Assembly: GCA_026709065.1 (NCBI GenBank)
Contig: JAPOTS010000033.1
Location: 1 to 59,550 of the forward strand
From: Bacteroidota bacterium
GTDB lineage: Bacteria > Bacteroidota > Rhodothermia > Rhodothermales > Bin80
Direction: 5' to 3'
Length of the DNA: 59,550 bases
Shown here: piece by piece, positions 44,560 through 53,537 of the stretch
Numbering within the stretch: the first letter of the stretch is position 1
Layout of the letters: each line of letters starts with the position of its first letter
The notes under the pieces: generated by a model
Seen by the model: the letters and a program-made list of their open reading frames with translations, nothing else
Databases searched by the model: none
Told to the model about the DNA's origin: nothing
Program-made: the position numbers and the translations under genes

Positions 44560-45297
44560 TTATGCCGGGTTTTTGATGATCGCAACTCGACCGCCATAGG
44601 TATGCCGCAGATTCTCGTCTGTAAAGACTTCTGAAACTGGACCACTTACGATACGCCTTATATTTAAGAGTAGAACTTCATCAAAGTATGAGGTGACGGT
44701 CTGCAGATCATGATGTACGACAAGTACTGTTTTTCCAGAAGATCTAAGGGAATGTAGAATCTCAATAATTGCATGCTCTGTTGTCGCATCAACTCCTTGA
44801 AGGGGTTCATCCATCAGGTAGACATCAGCATCTTGCACAAGTGCACGTGCTAAAAATACTCTCTGTTGCTGTCCGCCAGATAGCTGGCTTATCTGACGAT
44901 CAGAGTAATCATCCATCTCTACTTTTTTGAGCGCAGAAATCGCTACTTGGTGCTCACTTTGGCCGGGGCGTCGTATCCAACCAAGTCTGCCATAGAGCCC
45001 CATGAGTACAACATCCATCACGCTGGTAGGAAAATCCCAGTCAACGCTCCCACGCTGTGGAACATATCCTACCGAAGATGCGACTTTTTGATAGGGTTTT
45101 CCTAAGATACGGATTCGCCCTGCTGCTGGTTTAATGAGGCCTAGTATTGCCTTAATCAGCGTTGTTTTGCCAGCCCCATTGGGGCCGACAATCGCCATCA
45201 GAGTACCCGGCATCACGTCAAGATCAACATCCCAAAGAACGGGGTTTTCTCTATAAGCAACTGTAAGATCTCGAACCTCAACTGCACTCTGCATCAT
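44560..45297 (-). CDS. Metal ABC transporter ATP-binding protein
   Basis: A 245-residue ATPase. Walker A is [10 protein letters not shown], the signature is LSGGQQQRV, Walker B is [13 protein letters not shown] and the H-loop His lies in [11 protein letters not shown]. The sequence [21 protein letters not shown] is typical of Mn/Zn-type transporters (MntB/ZnuC/TroB). It is the first gene of a three-gene leftward operon; the ATG is followed by a second Met. The upstream 133 bases contain a palindrome at 45308-45328 that may be an operator for the DtxR-type regulator at 56326-56973. Confidence 0.93.
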   Translation of the reverse strand: MMQSAVEVRDLTVAYRENPVLWDVDLDVMPGTLMAIVGPNGAGKTTLIKAILGLIKPAAGRIRILGKPYQKVASSVGYVPQRGSVDWDFPTSVMDVVLMGLYGRLGWIRRPGQSEHQVAISALKKVEMDDYSDRQISQLSGGQQQRVFLARALVQDADVYLMDEPLQGVDATTEHAIIEILHSLRSSGKTVLVVHHDLQTVTSYFDEVLLLNIRRIVSGPVSEVFTDENLRHTYGGRVAIIKNPA

Positions 45298-45307
45298 AAA
45301 TTGATCC

Positions 45308-45328
45308 TAATGAGATTAATCGTAATTA
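45308..45328. promoter_or_regulatory. Candidate operator palindrome before the metal ABC operon
   Basis: A 21-base imperfect palindrome has TAAT and ATTA ends around a perfect GATTAATC core, starting 11 bases upstream of the ATP-binding gene's start codon. Its size and AT-rich symmetry resemble DtxR/MntR/Fur-type boxes. A binding regulator is inferred only. Confidence 0.35.
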
Positions 45329-45430
45329 TTTTGCTTACCCTGTCGGAGTATCTGTTCTATGGTAATCCTCTAAATTTCAAATTCCCATAGGACAATCTAC
45401 TCATTCTCATTTTCTCAATTTTATTGGGAC

Positions 45431-48400
45431 TTAGCTATTGAACTGGCGATTGATATGATTGGGTAGCAACTCTTTTGCAAGATCATTGAGTTTACTCATG
45501 ATCCCTTCATTTGAGAGTATTTCTCTGATTCGTTTGGAACAACTTTTCTGTGCCCATTCAGTGTTTTGATCAAACTCTTTTTCAATTAAATCCTCTGCAT
45601 CAACCGTCAGTTGGGCCATCTGATGATGCTTCTCATTTGTATCATCATATCTGGGGATGGGAATTTTCTTCCAAGGTGTTCTACTGAAATCTCGACCACT
45701 GTTTCTAGCTTCTGCAAAACATTCTTCAAGAGCGGACGCATTTAATATCCCTACTAAAAAAGCTGATTCATAAACGCTATCTGCTTTATACCAATATACT
45801 GTGGAATCAACGATCGCATGCCCCACAGACATTCGAGCTGCTCTCATTATGTCTCCACTTCCGGGGTAAACGACTATAGTTTTATCACTCGTGGAATTCT
45901 CACTATAAAGTTTTAGTTGACTTGTAATTTTCTTTTGAAAGTTAATCTGTTCTATCAGTGTTTTTGGTGTACTTTTTCCAAGCCCACAGAATTCTTGATA
46001 AATAGAGTCAAACTTTTTCCATGAAGGAATATTGGTAGGGACTGGATGAACATATATGTTTGCTTCATCCATGGGGACAATTGTTTGATCTAAATGTGGA
46101 GTTATGATAAATGGGAGTAACTTCTTTGATCTGAGTGTTAAACGGATCCATGTTTTCGGAAAGATTCCCTCCTGAGAGCGAATGTCTTTCCATGGTGGAT
46201 GCATAGAGTGCTTTGTCTTTACCTTAAATGTACTTCTCTCGGAATCCTCTTCAACGATTTCATTTACAAGGGTAAGAACCTTAGGCGTGATCGTTGCGCC
46301 CTGCTTAAATAAACTTTCTGAGTACCCTGATTTTTCCACTGGGAATGGATCAGGCATTACCTTGAAAGCTAACATCGGCTCAGCTTCCGCCCATTTCATA
46401 TGCGGTTTAGGGCGTTTTGTACGATTCTCTAAATCAACATAAACCATCTTAACTGGCATGTTTGGAATGCGAACATTTGACGCTCTTCCTATAAATAACG
46501 CGCAACATCTACGGGCATCTCCTCCTTCAAACGGATTAGGATGGTACAAATCAATAATTTGCTTTAAAACATTCGTGTGCGAGTTTCTAAATTTTTCCCA
46601 GTGTTCTGTCTTAATTGCAGATCTCTTAACAAGCCATGCTGATGGATCATGGCTTGGATCACTCAAGTAAAGTTCTCTACAGCGTTTCACAAATAATTGC
46701 GCTATATCAAAATGTGGTGCGGTATTTCCACCTGGCCACAAACCTGTATGATTCTGGGTGTAGGCCTCCAAAGTACGCTTTCGCTCAGCTACTTGTATAC
46801 TTTTCATTGAGACCCATGGTGGATTTGCGACAATGCGATTAACCTTTCGCTGTGAAAGCTGATAAGGACCTGACATATTCACGATATACCAAGTCCATAC
46901 AGAGTTCTTCTCCTTTTCAATGATTGTGGTAAGGATTGAATGGGCTTCATGAATAAGGTCCCTTTCTGCATTTGGTACCGATTCAGGAATATCATGCGGA
47001 CATGGTTTCTTCTGAAGTGCTGCCTCTACAAGCCTTCTGGTCATATCAGCGAATCCAGTGCTCTGCACGAAAGAGGAAGGTAGGATCACTTCATATCCAC
47101 CTGGCGAACGAAATATCATTTGATTCTCGCCTGGGGTAAATAACTGAGGCTTATCATCGGGAAGATCTTCCCTAATTTGTAGAGAGTCACCCTCGTATAT
47201 ATTAAGATAACTCGGGCTAGGGATGCGAACAAGCGCCCTCATCAGCGTAGCCCTAGACATTTCAGCAGCCACCGGGTGTACATCAATTCCATTAATTAAC
47301 TTAGCTACCACCTGAGCGTTTTCCTCTGGAGTGAGATATTGCTCTTTCAAGACCTCAGACTCCATGATTCTTCGCGCTGCGAAGTACAGAAACGTACCTG
47401 ATCCGCAAGATGGATCAAGTACGCCCACTCCATTGATTGCATCTGAATTGCGTTGAGCACGAATAGCAGACTTAATTGCATTCGCAATCCAGTCTTCGTC
47501 CAATACATCTTCAACCATAAATTGTGCTAGCCAGTCAGGAGTGTAAAACTCTCCGAATGCTCTACGGTCATCATCACCTACAAAATTTTCGTATAGTGGA
47601 CGTAACACGTCACCCTTGGTGCGAGTCCAATCAAAATCAAATACTCTTGATAACAAACTTTCTGCCCATTCTCGACCCTTTTCGGTTTCAGTCACCCATG
47701 CAATAAAACCATCTCCAAGTAGCTTATTTAAATCAGGACGGGTCGTAGGATGTGATACTGCATGAATTACACCACGAGCTAATGCTACCAGAAATGAGTG
47801 CGATACAAATAGACGCTCTTGCTGATCTGCCTGAGATGGTGCCATACTTGATGTTCGGAGTAGATCAAGCCATAGACTTTTTTTTGTGTGAATACTGGAT
47901 CTTAAACTTACATTTACTTTGGCATAGATAGATTGTAATTGATCTATATATGGTTTGAAAATTTCAATAGGGTTGCTTGGAATTGATGGTTTCCCATAGG
48001 GCTTGTTTGGAATACAACTTAGTACTTTTGAGAGTAAATGAATTGCATCATTCGGGATAAATTTTTCAAATAGTGCCCCTTTTTCATGACCATTTTGTCG
48101 GTCATATTTCCAAGCATACCAGACCTTTCCATCGGTAAGAATACCCGTGAAATCTGGAGGATCATGATCTTGTTCAGGAATTCTGGATGATTCTTCCTTT
48201 GCAATCTCACGAAGATAGTTGTTGAGTTGAGGCTTATTATCTTCTGACACTGAACCAGGAGATTTTGTCTCAATTACCATGCGATAACGATGGGAATAGA
48301 TATCCATCGCTTTTCGCCCCAATGGATACTCCATTATCGAATCAATCCCACATTCTTCAAGCATCTGTACCATCTCTGTTTGTACATGGATCTCACTAAG

Positions 48401-48463
48401 TCCTTTGGGATTGAGCAATAGTTTATCCGCACATTCTAAAGCCTTTTTTGAAAATTTTTGCAT
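45431..48463 (-). CDS. Fused nuclease-DNA methyltransferase (type IIG-like restriction enzyme)
   Basis: A 1010-residue single-chain restriction-modification enzyme candidate. The N-terminal domain has D54...E65-T-K67 (IETK), a PD-(D/E)XK nuclease centre. A helical connector follows, then an N6-adenine methyltransferase core with GEFYTP (304-309), motif I DPSCGSGTF (350-358) and motif IV NPPW (547-550). The C-terminal 300 residues end in a block with SGRDFSRTPWKKIPIPRY, like target-recognition domains of Eco57I/type IIG enzymes. BREX PglX is an alternative, but no other brx gene is near. It stands alone between the metal transporter operon and the arsenosugar operon. Confidence 0.85.
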   Translation of the reverse strand: MQKFSKKALECADKLLLNPKGLSEIHVQTEMVQMLEECGIDSIMEYPLGRKAMDIYSHRYRMVIETKSPGSVSEDNKPQLNNYLREIAKEESSRIPEQDHDPPDFTGILTDGKVWYAWKYDRQNGHEKGALFEKFIPNDAIHLLSKVLSCIPNKPYGKPSIPSNPIEIFKPYIDQLQSIYAKVNVSLRSSIHTKKSLWLDLLRTSSMAPSQADQQERLFVSHSFLVALARGVIHAVSHPTTRPDLNKLLGDGFIAWVTETEKGREWAESLLSRVFDFDWTRTKGDVLRPLYENFVGDDDRRAFGEFYTPDWLAQFMVEDVLDEDWIANAIKSAIRAQRNSDAINGVGVLDPSCGSGTFLYFAARRIMESEVLKEQYLTPEENAQVVAKLINGIDVHPVAAEMSRATLMRALVRIPSPSYLNIYEGDSLQIREDLPDDKPQLFTPGENQMIFRSPGGYEVILPSSFVQSTGFADMTRRLVEAALQKKPCPHDIPESVPNAERDLIHEAHSILTTIIEKEKNSVWTWYIVNMSGPYQLSQRKVNRIVANPPWVSMKSIQVAERKRTLEAYTQNHTGLWPGGNTAPHFDIAQLFVKRCRELYLSDPSHDPSAWLVKRSAIKTEHWEKFRNSHTNVLKQIIDLYHPNPFEGGDARRCCALFIGRASNVRIPNMPVKMVYVDLENRTKRPKPHMKWAEAEPMLAFKVMPDPFPVEKSGYSESLFKQGATITPKVLTLVNEIVEEDSERSTFKVKTKHSMHPPWKDIRSQEGIFPKTWIRLTLRSKKLLPFIITPHLDQTIVPMDEANIYVHPVPTNIPSWKKFDSIYQEFCGLGKSTPKTLIEQINFQKKITSQLKLYSENSTSDKTIVVYPGSGDIMRAARMSVGHAIVDSTVYWYKADSVYESAFLVGILNASALEECFAEARNSGRDFSRTPWKKIPIPRYDDTNEKHHQMAQLTVDAEDLIEKEFDQNTEWAQKSCSKRIREILSNEGIMSKLNDLAKELLPNHINRQFNS

Positions 48464-48547
48464 AACTACTTTATAATCGTATAGAGTATTAGTCTTTAAT
48501 GACTAATATAATCCATGCCGATTAATTCAAGGTTTAGAATCAATATT

Positions 48548-49639
48548 TTATGTAATTGCTCCGCCACAACTGCTGCCTGCACCTGCGGTGCATCCGTAAC
48601 AATGGCGTGCTGTGCGTACCTCATGATTGATCCATGTAGTGAGATCAAACTCTGAAACATGGGGGCGAGGCACATTCATGCGCATCTCAAGTTGCTGGTT
48701 AAAATCACAGTCATACAAGTACCCATCCCAACTAACGGAAAGCGTATTTCGGCACATCAGTCCTGCAATGGTGGATGGATTAAATGCCTGAAGAAGTCTG
48801 TTGAGATACACCTCAACCTGATTGGTCTCAACCAACCACTCAAGATATCTCGACATTGGGAGGTTATTGAGCGTCAATAACTGATCAAATATGATATCAT
48901 AATTTCTTTTTAGGGCGATCTTCCACTCCGATTCTAATGAGGCCTGATTTCCAGATAGAAAGGCTCCTACTGGATTGGTCACAAGTGTTAACCTTCGTTG
49001 ATGATCTCCTTGGCCATAGCCCGCTTGATTTAAACGATGTAATGCGTCAATTGACTTTTGATAGGTTCCATCTCCGCGCTGAGCATCCGTCCCCATTTTA
49101 CGATAATGGGGTAAAGAACACACAACTTCGACTCCACGCTCGGCAAACCATTCCGGTAAATGTTCATACCGGCGAGTCAACAAGATCGTCAAATTACATC
49201 GATCAAGAACACGAAGTCCCCGTTCAATGCACTGATCAACTAAATATTCAAAATTCGGATTTAGTTCTGGTGCCCCTCCTGTAAGATCAACAATCTGGGC
49301 ACCTGATTTATCAATCGCTCGTAAACATGCATCTACCGTCTCACGGTTCATATTTTCTTGTGTCCTATCTGGGCCTGCATCCACATGGCAATGCCTGCAT
49401 GTCATGTTGCAGAGTTTGCCAAGATTGATCTGAAAGATCTCCAATCTCTCTGGCTTGAGTCGAGGCCAACCAGATGAGGCCAGATCTAGCTCAAACTGCC
49501 CACTGTTGGTTGGACCTCCTGTTACGTTGGCAGCATCAAGCACCTTGAATTGCTCTTCTGGGCATGCCAGAGGAGCAACCCTATATGACAATGAGGAGGT
49601 AGCCCGTGGACCACTTGGAATGGTATCCAATGAAATCAT
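48548..49639 (-). CDS. arsS: Arsenosugar biosynthesis radical SAM protein
   Basis: A 363-residue radical SAM enzyme. The 4Fe-4S/SAM cysteines are Cys77, Cys81 and Cys84 in CNMTCRHCHVDAGPD. The C-terminal DUF3641-type domain contains YDCDFNQQLEM and HCYGCTAGAGSSCGG, the cysteine-rich tail of ArsS. ArsS transfers a 5'-deoxyadenosyl group to a methylated arsenical as the step towards arsenosugars. It is the last gene of a leftward operon with the peroxidase-like gene (19-base gap) and arsM. All positions where relatives may use selenocysteine read as ordinary codons here. Confidence 0.88.
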   Translation of the reverse strand: MISLDTIPSGPRATSSLSYRVAPLACPEEQFKVLDAANVTGGPTNSGQFELDLASSGWPRLKPERLEIFQINLGKLCNMTCRHCHVDAGPDRTQENMNRETVDACLRAIDKSGAQIVDLTGGAPELNPNFEYLVDQCIERGLRVLDRCNLTILLTRRYEHLPEWFAERGVEVVCSLPHYRKMGTDAQRGDGTYQKSIDALHRLNQAGYGQGDHQRRLTLVTNPVGAFLSGNQASLESEWKIALKRNYDIIFDQLLTLNNLPMSRYLEWLVETNQVEVYLNRLLQAFNPSTIAGLMCRNTLSVSWDGYLYDCDFNQQLEMRMNVPRPHVSEFDLTTWINHEVRTARHCYGCTAGAGSSCGGAIT

Positions 49640-49658
49640 CTTATGGGGTGGATATATG

Positions 49659-49991
49659 TTACATGCTTAATTGCTTCACCTGATCCATCATCTGCATCCC
49701 ATGAACCAACGAGGCCCCTCCGCGGATTGCTGTGGCGACATGTACTGCTTCGGTCATTTGTTCCAGATCAGATCCTGACTCTAAACATGCCGTTGTATAA
49801 GCATCAATACAGTAAGGACACTGAACTGTATTGGCAACCGCTAGAGCAATCAGTGCCTTTTCTCTGACAGTCAATGCACCCTCTTCAAAAACCTTATTGT
49901 AATACTCAAAAAATGCATTGGCTAACTCTTGATTTCCCTCAGCAATTTCTCCAAACCGAGGGAGTTGGGAACGATCATAATAGTGATTCAT
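49659..49991 (-). CDS. Arsenosugar-associated AhpD/CMD-like peroxidase protein
   Basis: A 110-residue member of the carboxymuconolactone decarboxylase/AhpD-like family. The catalytic CPYC pair is at residues 58-61 (QCPYCIDAYTTA) and the helix AVHVATAIRGGASLVHG follows. Small proteins of this kind are encoded between arsM and arsS in arsenosugar loci, as here; redox assistance to arsenical or iron-sulfur chemistry is suspected but unproven. Confidence 0.85.
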   Translation of the reverse strand: MNHYYDRSQLPRFGEIAEGNQELANAFFEYYNKVFEEGALTVREKALIALAVANTVQCPYCIDAYTTACLESGSDLEQMTEAVHVATAIRGGASLVHGMQMMDQVKQLSM

Positions 49992-50011
49992 ATTTTAAGT
50001 TATTTAATTGG

Positions 50012-50737
50012 TTAAGATAATCTGCGATAAGCACGAATTGTAAGACTCTCAAGTCCATCATGATCATTAATCACCTTCAAGCGGTGCGAACGAACAATTT
50101 CAATATCTGTAAATCCTACTGAAGAAATTAATTGCAAGTAGGCATTTTTACGTGAGGCCCCAGCCACACAACCAGCAATTTCTTCAGCCTCTCGGAGCAG
50201 TGTCGGATCAGGATCTCCCTCAATAACAACATCCGATATGATGAACCGGCCTCCTAAGCGAAGGACTCGACGAATCTCTGAGTAAGCCGCTAATTTATCA
50301 GGCACAAGATTGAGGGTACAATTACTAATGACCACATCAATAGACGAATCTTCAAATGGAAGTTGTTCTATGTCTCCCTCTTGGAAAAACACATTATTGA
50401 CACCTACCTCCAGGGCATTGGACTTTGCCCGATCAACCATTGACTGCGCAATATCTAAGCCGTAAACCATCCCTTTCTCTCCCACGAGTGGAGAGGCGAT
50501 CATTGCGTCCAATCCTGCTCCAGACCCTAAGTCAAGGACTATTTCACCAGAAGTAAGATCAGCATGATCCACTGGAGTCCCACAACCAAGCCCTAAATCT
50601 GCCTGAGCATGATAGCCTTGTTGAGGTTTGTAATCAACCATGCAGTACCCTGAATCCAATTGATCACGAGCAATAGCATCGTATTTTTGTCGCACCGATG
50701 CCTTGGTAGAGCAACATGTAGTGATTGACTCAGTCAT
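50012..50737 (-). CDS. arsM: Arsenite methyltransferase
   Basis: A 241-residue SAM-dependent methyltransferase. The SAM loop is LDLGSGAGLDA (68-78). The ArsM-type cysteines are present: Cys52 in LGLGCGTP, Cys140 in SNCTLNL and Cys190 in EEIAGCVAGA. These bind As(III) so that it can be methylated. A CC pair at residues 8-9 may also bind arsenic. It is first in the operon, with arsS and the peroxidase-like gene following on the same strand, which makes dimethylarsenical supply for arsenosugar synthesis the likely role. Confidence 0.92.
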   Translation of the reverse strand: MTESITTCCSTKASVRQKYDAIARDQLDSGYCMVDYKPQQGYHAQADLGLGCGTPVDHADLTSGEIVLDLGSGAGLDAMIASPLVGEKGMVYGLDIAQSMVDRAKSNALEVGVNNVFFQEGDIEQLPFEDSSIDVVISNCTLNLVPDKLAAYSEIRRVLRLGGRFIISDVVIEGDPDPTLLREAEEIAGCVAGASRKNAYLQLISSVGFTDIEIVRSHRLKVINDHDGLESLTIRAYRRLS

Positions 50738-50805
50738 GGATTATTTATTCCTGAACGCGTTAACCCAATAAACAAATGTGTGTTCGTAAAATTAATGAAC
50801 ATGAT

Positions 50806-52593
50806 TCACTGCGGCATCTCTACAATCTGTTCCTGCTCCAGATACTGTAATTCATACAGGGTATGATAAAGCCCCCCCGCATTGACTAGCTCATTATGGG
50901 TTCCTTGCTCATGCAAGGCTCCTTTATGAAGCACTAGGATAGTATCCGCATGCCGAATTGTTGAAAGTCTATGTGCAACAACCAATGATGTTCGCCCCTG
51001 CAACACGCGTTCCAAAGCACGCTGAATCATATGCTCAGTCTCTGTATCTATGCTAGATGTTGCTTCATCCAAAACTAAAATATCTGGATCATACGCCAGA
51101 ACCCGAATAAATGAAAGTAGTTGTCTCTGCCCCTGCGAGAGCGATACACCCCGCTCACGAACCTCATGATGATATCGGCCAGGAAGTTGTTCAATAAAGT
51201 GATCTGCTCCAATTGATTTGGCCGCATCTATGATCTGCTCAATGGTGATCTCAGAGTTATCAAGAGCAATATTTCGGAATATCGATCCTGAAAACAGGAA
51301 AACATCTTGTAACACAAGTCCAATCCGCCATCGCAAATACTTGATTTTCATAGAACGGATATCCTGCCCATCAATGAGAATCCGCCCTTTCTGAATATCA
51401 TAAAAGCGCATCAAAAGACTAATTATGGTCGTTTTTCCACTTCCTGTAGCTCCAACAATTGCCGCATTCTGGCCCTTGCTAATTTTGAACGATACGCCGC
51501 GAAGTACCCAGTCAGGTGTCCCATCATCAAGATTCTTGTAAGCAAACCACACTTCTTCAAAGATGATTTCCCCATCAAATCGTTCTGGTGGTTGCAATTT
51601 TCCTGACTCTGGTAAGGACTGATCATTGTCAATAACATCAAAGATACGCTCTGCCCCAGCCATCGCACTTTGAAGCGTATTAAACTGGTCCGAAAGATTA
51701 CGAATCGGCTCAAAGAACTGCCGACAATACTGGATAAAAGCAATCAGGACTCCAACGGTCAGTGCTCCACCAATAGCGCTGACTCCTCCCGCCCATAAAA
51801 TAAACCCAATCGCAATAGATGCAATTATATCTACTGCGGGCCAAAAAAGAGAGTGATAAAATACCGTTTTGAGTTGAGCGGTCTGATGATCATCATTAAT
51901 TTTCTCAAACCGTTTCATTTCCACTTTCTCCCGACCAAACAGCTGGACAATCAGCATTCCTGTCACATGCTCCTGCATGAACGAATTTAAGCGAGCAACC
52001 TGTTTTCGTGTTTCCCGATACTGGCCTCTCACATTGCGTTTGAACCACATTGTCACCATCAACATAAATGGCATGACACATAACGTGACGATGGCAAGCA
52101 CCCAATTGAGACTAAACATGAACGCTGCGATGAACACTAGCTTAAACAAGTCTCCCAAGATCACTACAACCCCCGCTGATAAGACATCCGAAAGAGCTTC
52201 TACATCAGACGTTGTACGTGTGATGAGCCGTCCTATAGGAGTCCGATCAAAAAAAGAAAGCGATTGCTTTTGTACATGATTAAAGACTCGGACTCGAACA
52301 TCATAGATCGCCTGCTGACCTATCCACTGTGTAAAATATGCATTTGCATAACCGAGAACTCCTTCCAGTGCGATTGCAGCCAATAAAGCGTAGATCAATA
52401 ATGATAACCCATCTAATTCGCCTGACACGATGTGACGGTCTATGGCAAGACCAATCAGCCAAGGACGAAGTGGGCCTAAAAACGAAACGATAAGCACCAG
52501 ACAAAACGCCAGAAATACCCAATGTTTATAGGGCATCAGATATCCTATAATTCGCCTAAGTAGTTTCCGGTCTAATCCTTTTTGGGCGCTCAT
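50806..52593 (-). CDS. ABC exporter half-transporter (consensus ATPase site)
   Basis: I take the ATG at 52593 (MSAQKGLDRKLLRR), one base after the RNase Z stop, giving 595 residues. An in-frame ATG at 52692 lies inside rnz and is unlikely. A six-helix type I exporter domain (about 15-310) is followed by an ATPase with GATGSGKTT, signature LSQGQRQLL and Walker B ILVLDEATSSID. The catalytic Glu is present. With the product of 53538-55340, whose site is degenerate, it fits a heterodimeric exporter of the TM287/288 or YheI/YheH type. The substrate could be lipid or drug and is not evident. Confidence 0.88.
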   Translation of the reverse strand: MSAQKGLDRKLLRRIIGYLMPYKHWVFLAFCLVLIVSFLGPLRPWLIGLAIDRHIVSGELDGLSLLIYALLAAIALEGVLGYANAYFTQWIGQQAIYDVRVRVFNHVQKQSLSFFDRTPIGRLITRTTSDVEALSDVLSAGVVVILGDLFKLVFIAAFMFSLNWVLAIVTLCVMPFMLMVTMWFKRNVRGQYRETRKQVARLNSFMQEHVTGMLIVQLFGREKVEMKRFEKINDDHQTAQLKTVFYHSLFWPAVDIIASIAIGFILWAGGVSAIGGALTVGVLIAFIQYCRQFFEPIRNLSDQFNTLQSAMAGAERIFDVIDNDQSLPESGKLQPPERFDGEIIFEEVWFAYKNLDDGTPDWVLRGVSFKISKGQNAAIVGATGSGKTTIISLLMRFYDIQKGRILIDGQDIRSMKIKYLRWRIGLVLQDVFLFSGSIFRNIALDNSEITIEQIIDAAKSIGADHFIEQLPGRYHHEVRERGVSLSQGQRQLLSFIRVLAYDPDILVLDEATSSIDTETEHMIQRALERVLQGRTSLVVAHRLSTIRHADTILVLHKGALHEQGTHNELVNAGGLYHTLYELQYLEQEQIVEMPQ

Positions 52594-52594
52594 T

Positions 52595-53533
52595 CTACAG
52601 AATCGGACTGATAGGAAGGGGGTCGGGCTTAATCGGATAGACTCGGAATTCTTGGGCAATCTCTGAATCAGAAAAGACAGACCTTGCCTCATCTTCTAAA
52701 ACCGTTACATCTCGATATCTTGAGCTGAAGTGTGTTAAAAGAAGCTGTTTGGTATTCGCCTTCTTGGCCACATGCGCAGCATCTAATGCAGTGGAATGCC
52801 CTGTCTCACGGGCACGCTCCATGTCTGTTTGACTGAACGTCGCTTCATGGATCATCAAATCTGCATGGTCAGCTAAGGCAAGCCCTCCACTACATGGACG
52901 CGTATCGGAGACGTAAGCGAAGACAGTTGTTGAATCCTTTCTAACTTGATCTGGCGAAATCATCTTCCCATTTGATAGTTCAACCACCTCCCCAGCAACC
53001 AATCTTTTAAATTGCTCTGGCTCAGTGACTCCAAGACGTATGGCTAATTTTCCGTCAATCTGGGCGGGATTAGAGTCTTTCTCTACCCGATATCCTATAC
53101 AGAATATACCATGATCCAAACAATGAGCACTCACCCGAAAACGTTCGTGTTGATATACCTCACCAGACTCAAAACCCTCTTCTATATTGATATATTGAAT
53201 CGGATAAGTGAGATCTTCTGGTTTTAGCCCAGAAATAGAATTGATGATTGTTGAAAGTCCCTGTGGAGCCACAATGATGAGTTTTCGCTCACGTCTTTCA
53301 AGTGACATAGACATCAATAATCCAAAGATTCCAAGATAATGATCTCCATGCAAGTGGGTAATAAAGATTACGCGGATACGCATGTGAGAAATTCCAGCCC
53401 TTAGGAGCTGATATTGGGTTCCATCACCGCAATCAAACAGAAAAATATCTCTATTGGCTCGAATTGCATACGCGGACTGCCCACGAGACTTCACAATGGA
53501 TGCAGAGGATGTCCCTAACGGAATTAGCTCCAT
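52595..53533 (-). CDS. rnz: Ribonuclease Z
   Basis: A 312-residue metallo-beta-lactamase-fold tRNA 3'-processing endonuclease. It has PLGTSSA and FDCGDGTQYQL near the start, the zinc motif THLHGDHYLG (His60, His62, Asp64, His65), HCLDHGIFCIGYRVE, YVSDTRPC and the C-terminal HFSSRYRD. Its length matches bacterial RNase Z. It is packed between two exporter genes with gaps of 1 and 4 bases, so it is co-transcribed with them, although no functional link is apparent. Confidence 0.92.
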   Translation of the reverse strand: MELIPLGTSSASIVKSRGQSAYAIRANRDIFLFDCGDGTQYQLLRAGISHMRIRVIFITHLHGDHYLGIFGLLMSMSLERRERKLIIVAPQGLSTIINSISGLKPEDLTYPIQYINIEEGFESGEVYQHERFRVSAHCLDHGIFCIGYRVEKDSNPAQIDGKLAIRLGVTEPEQFKRLVAGEVVELSNGKMISPDQVRKDSTTVFAYVSDTRPCSGGLALADHADLMIHEATFSQTDMERARETGHSTALDAAHVAKKANTKQLLLTHFSSRYRDVTVLEDEARSVFSDSEIAQEFRVYPIKPDPLPISPIL

Positions 53534-53537
53534 GGTA

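Noticed and set aside
45431-48463. BREX PglX
   Set aside because: A nuclease motif is fused at the N-terminus and no other BREX gene is nearby, so a type IIG-like enzyme fits better.
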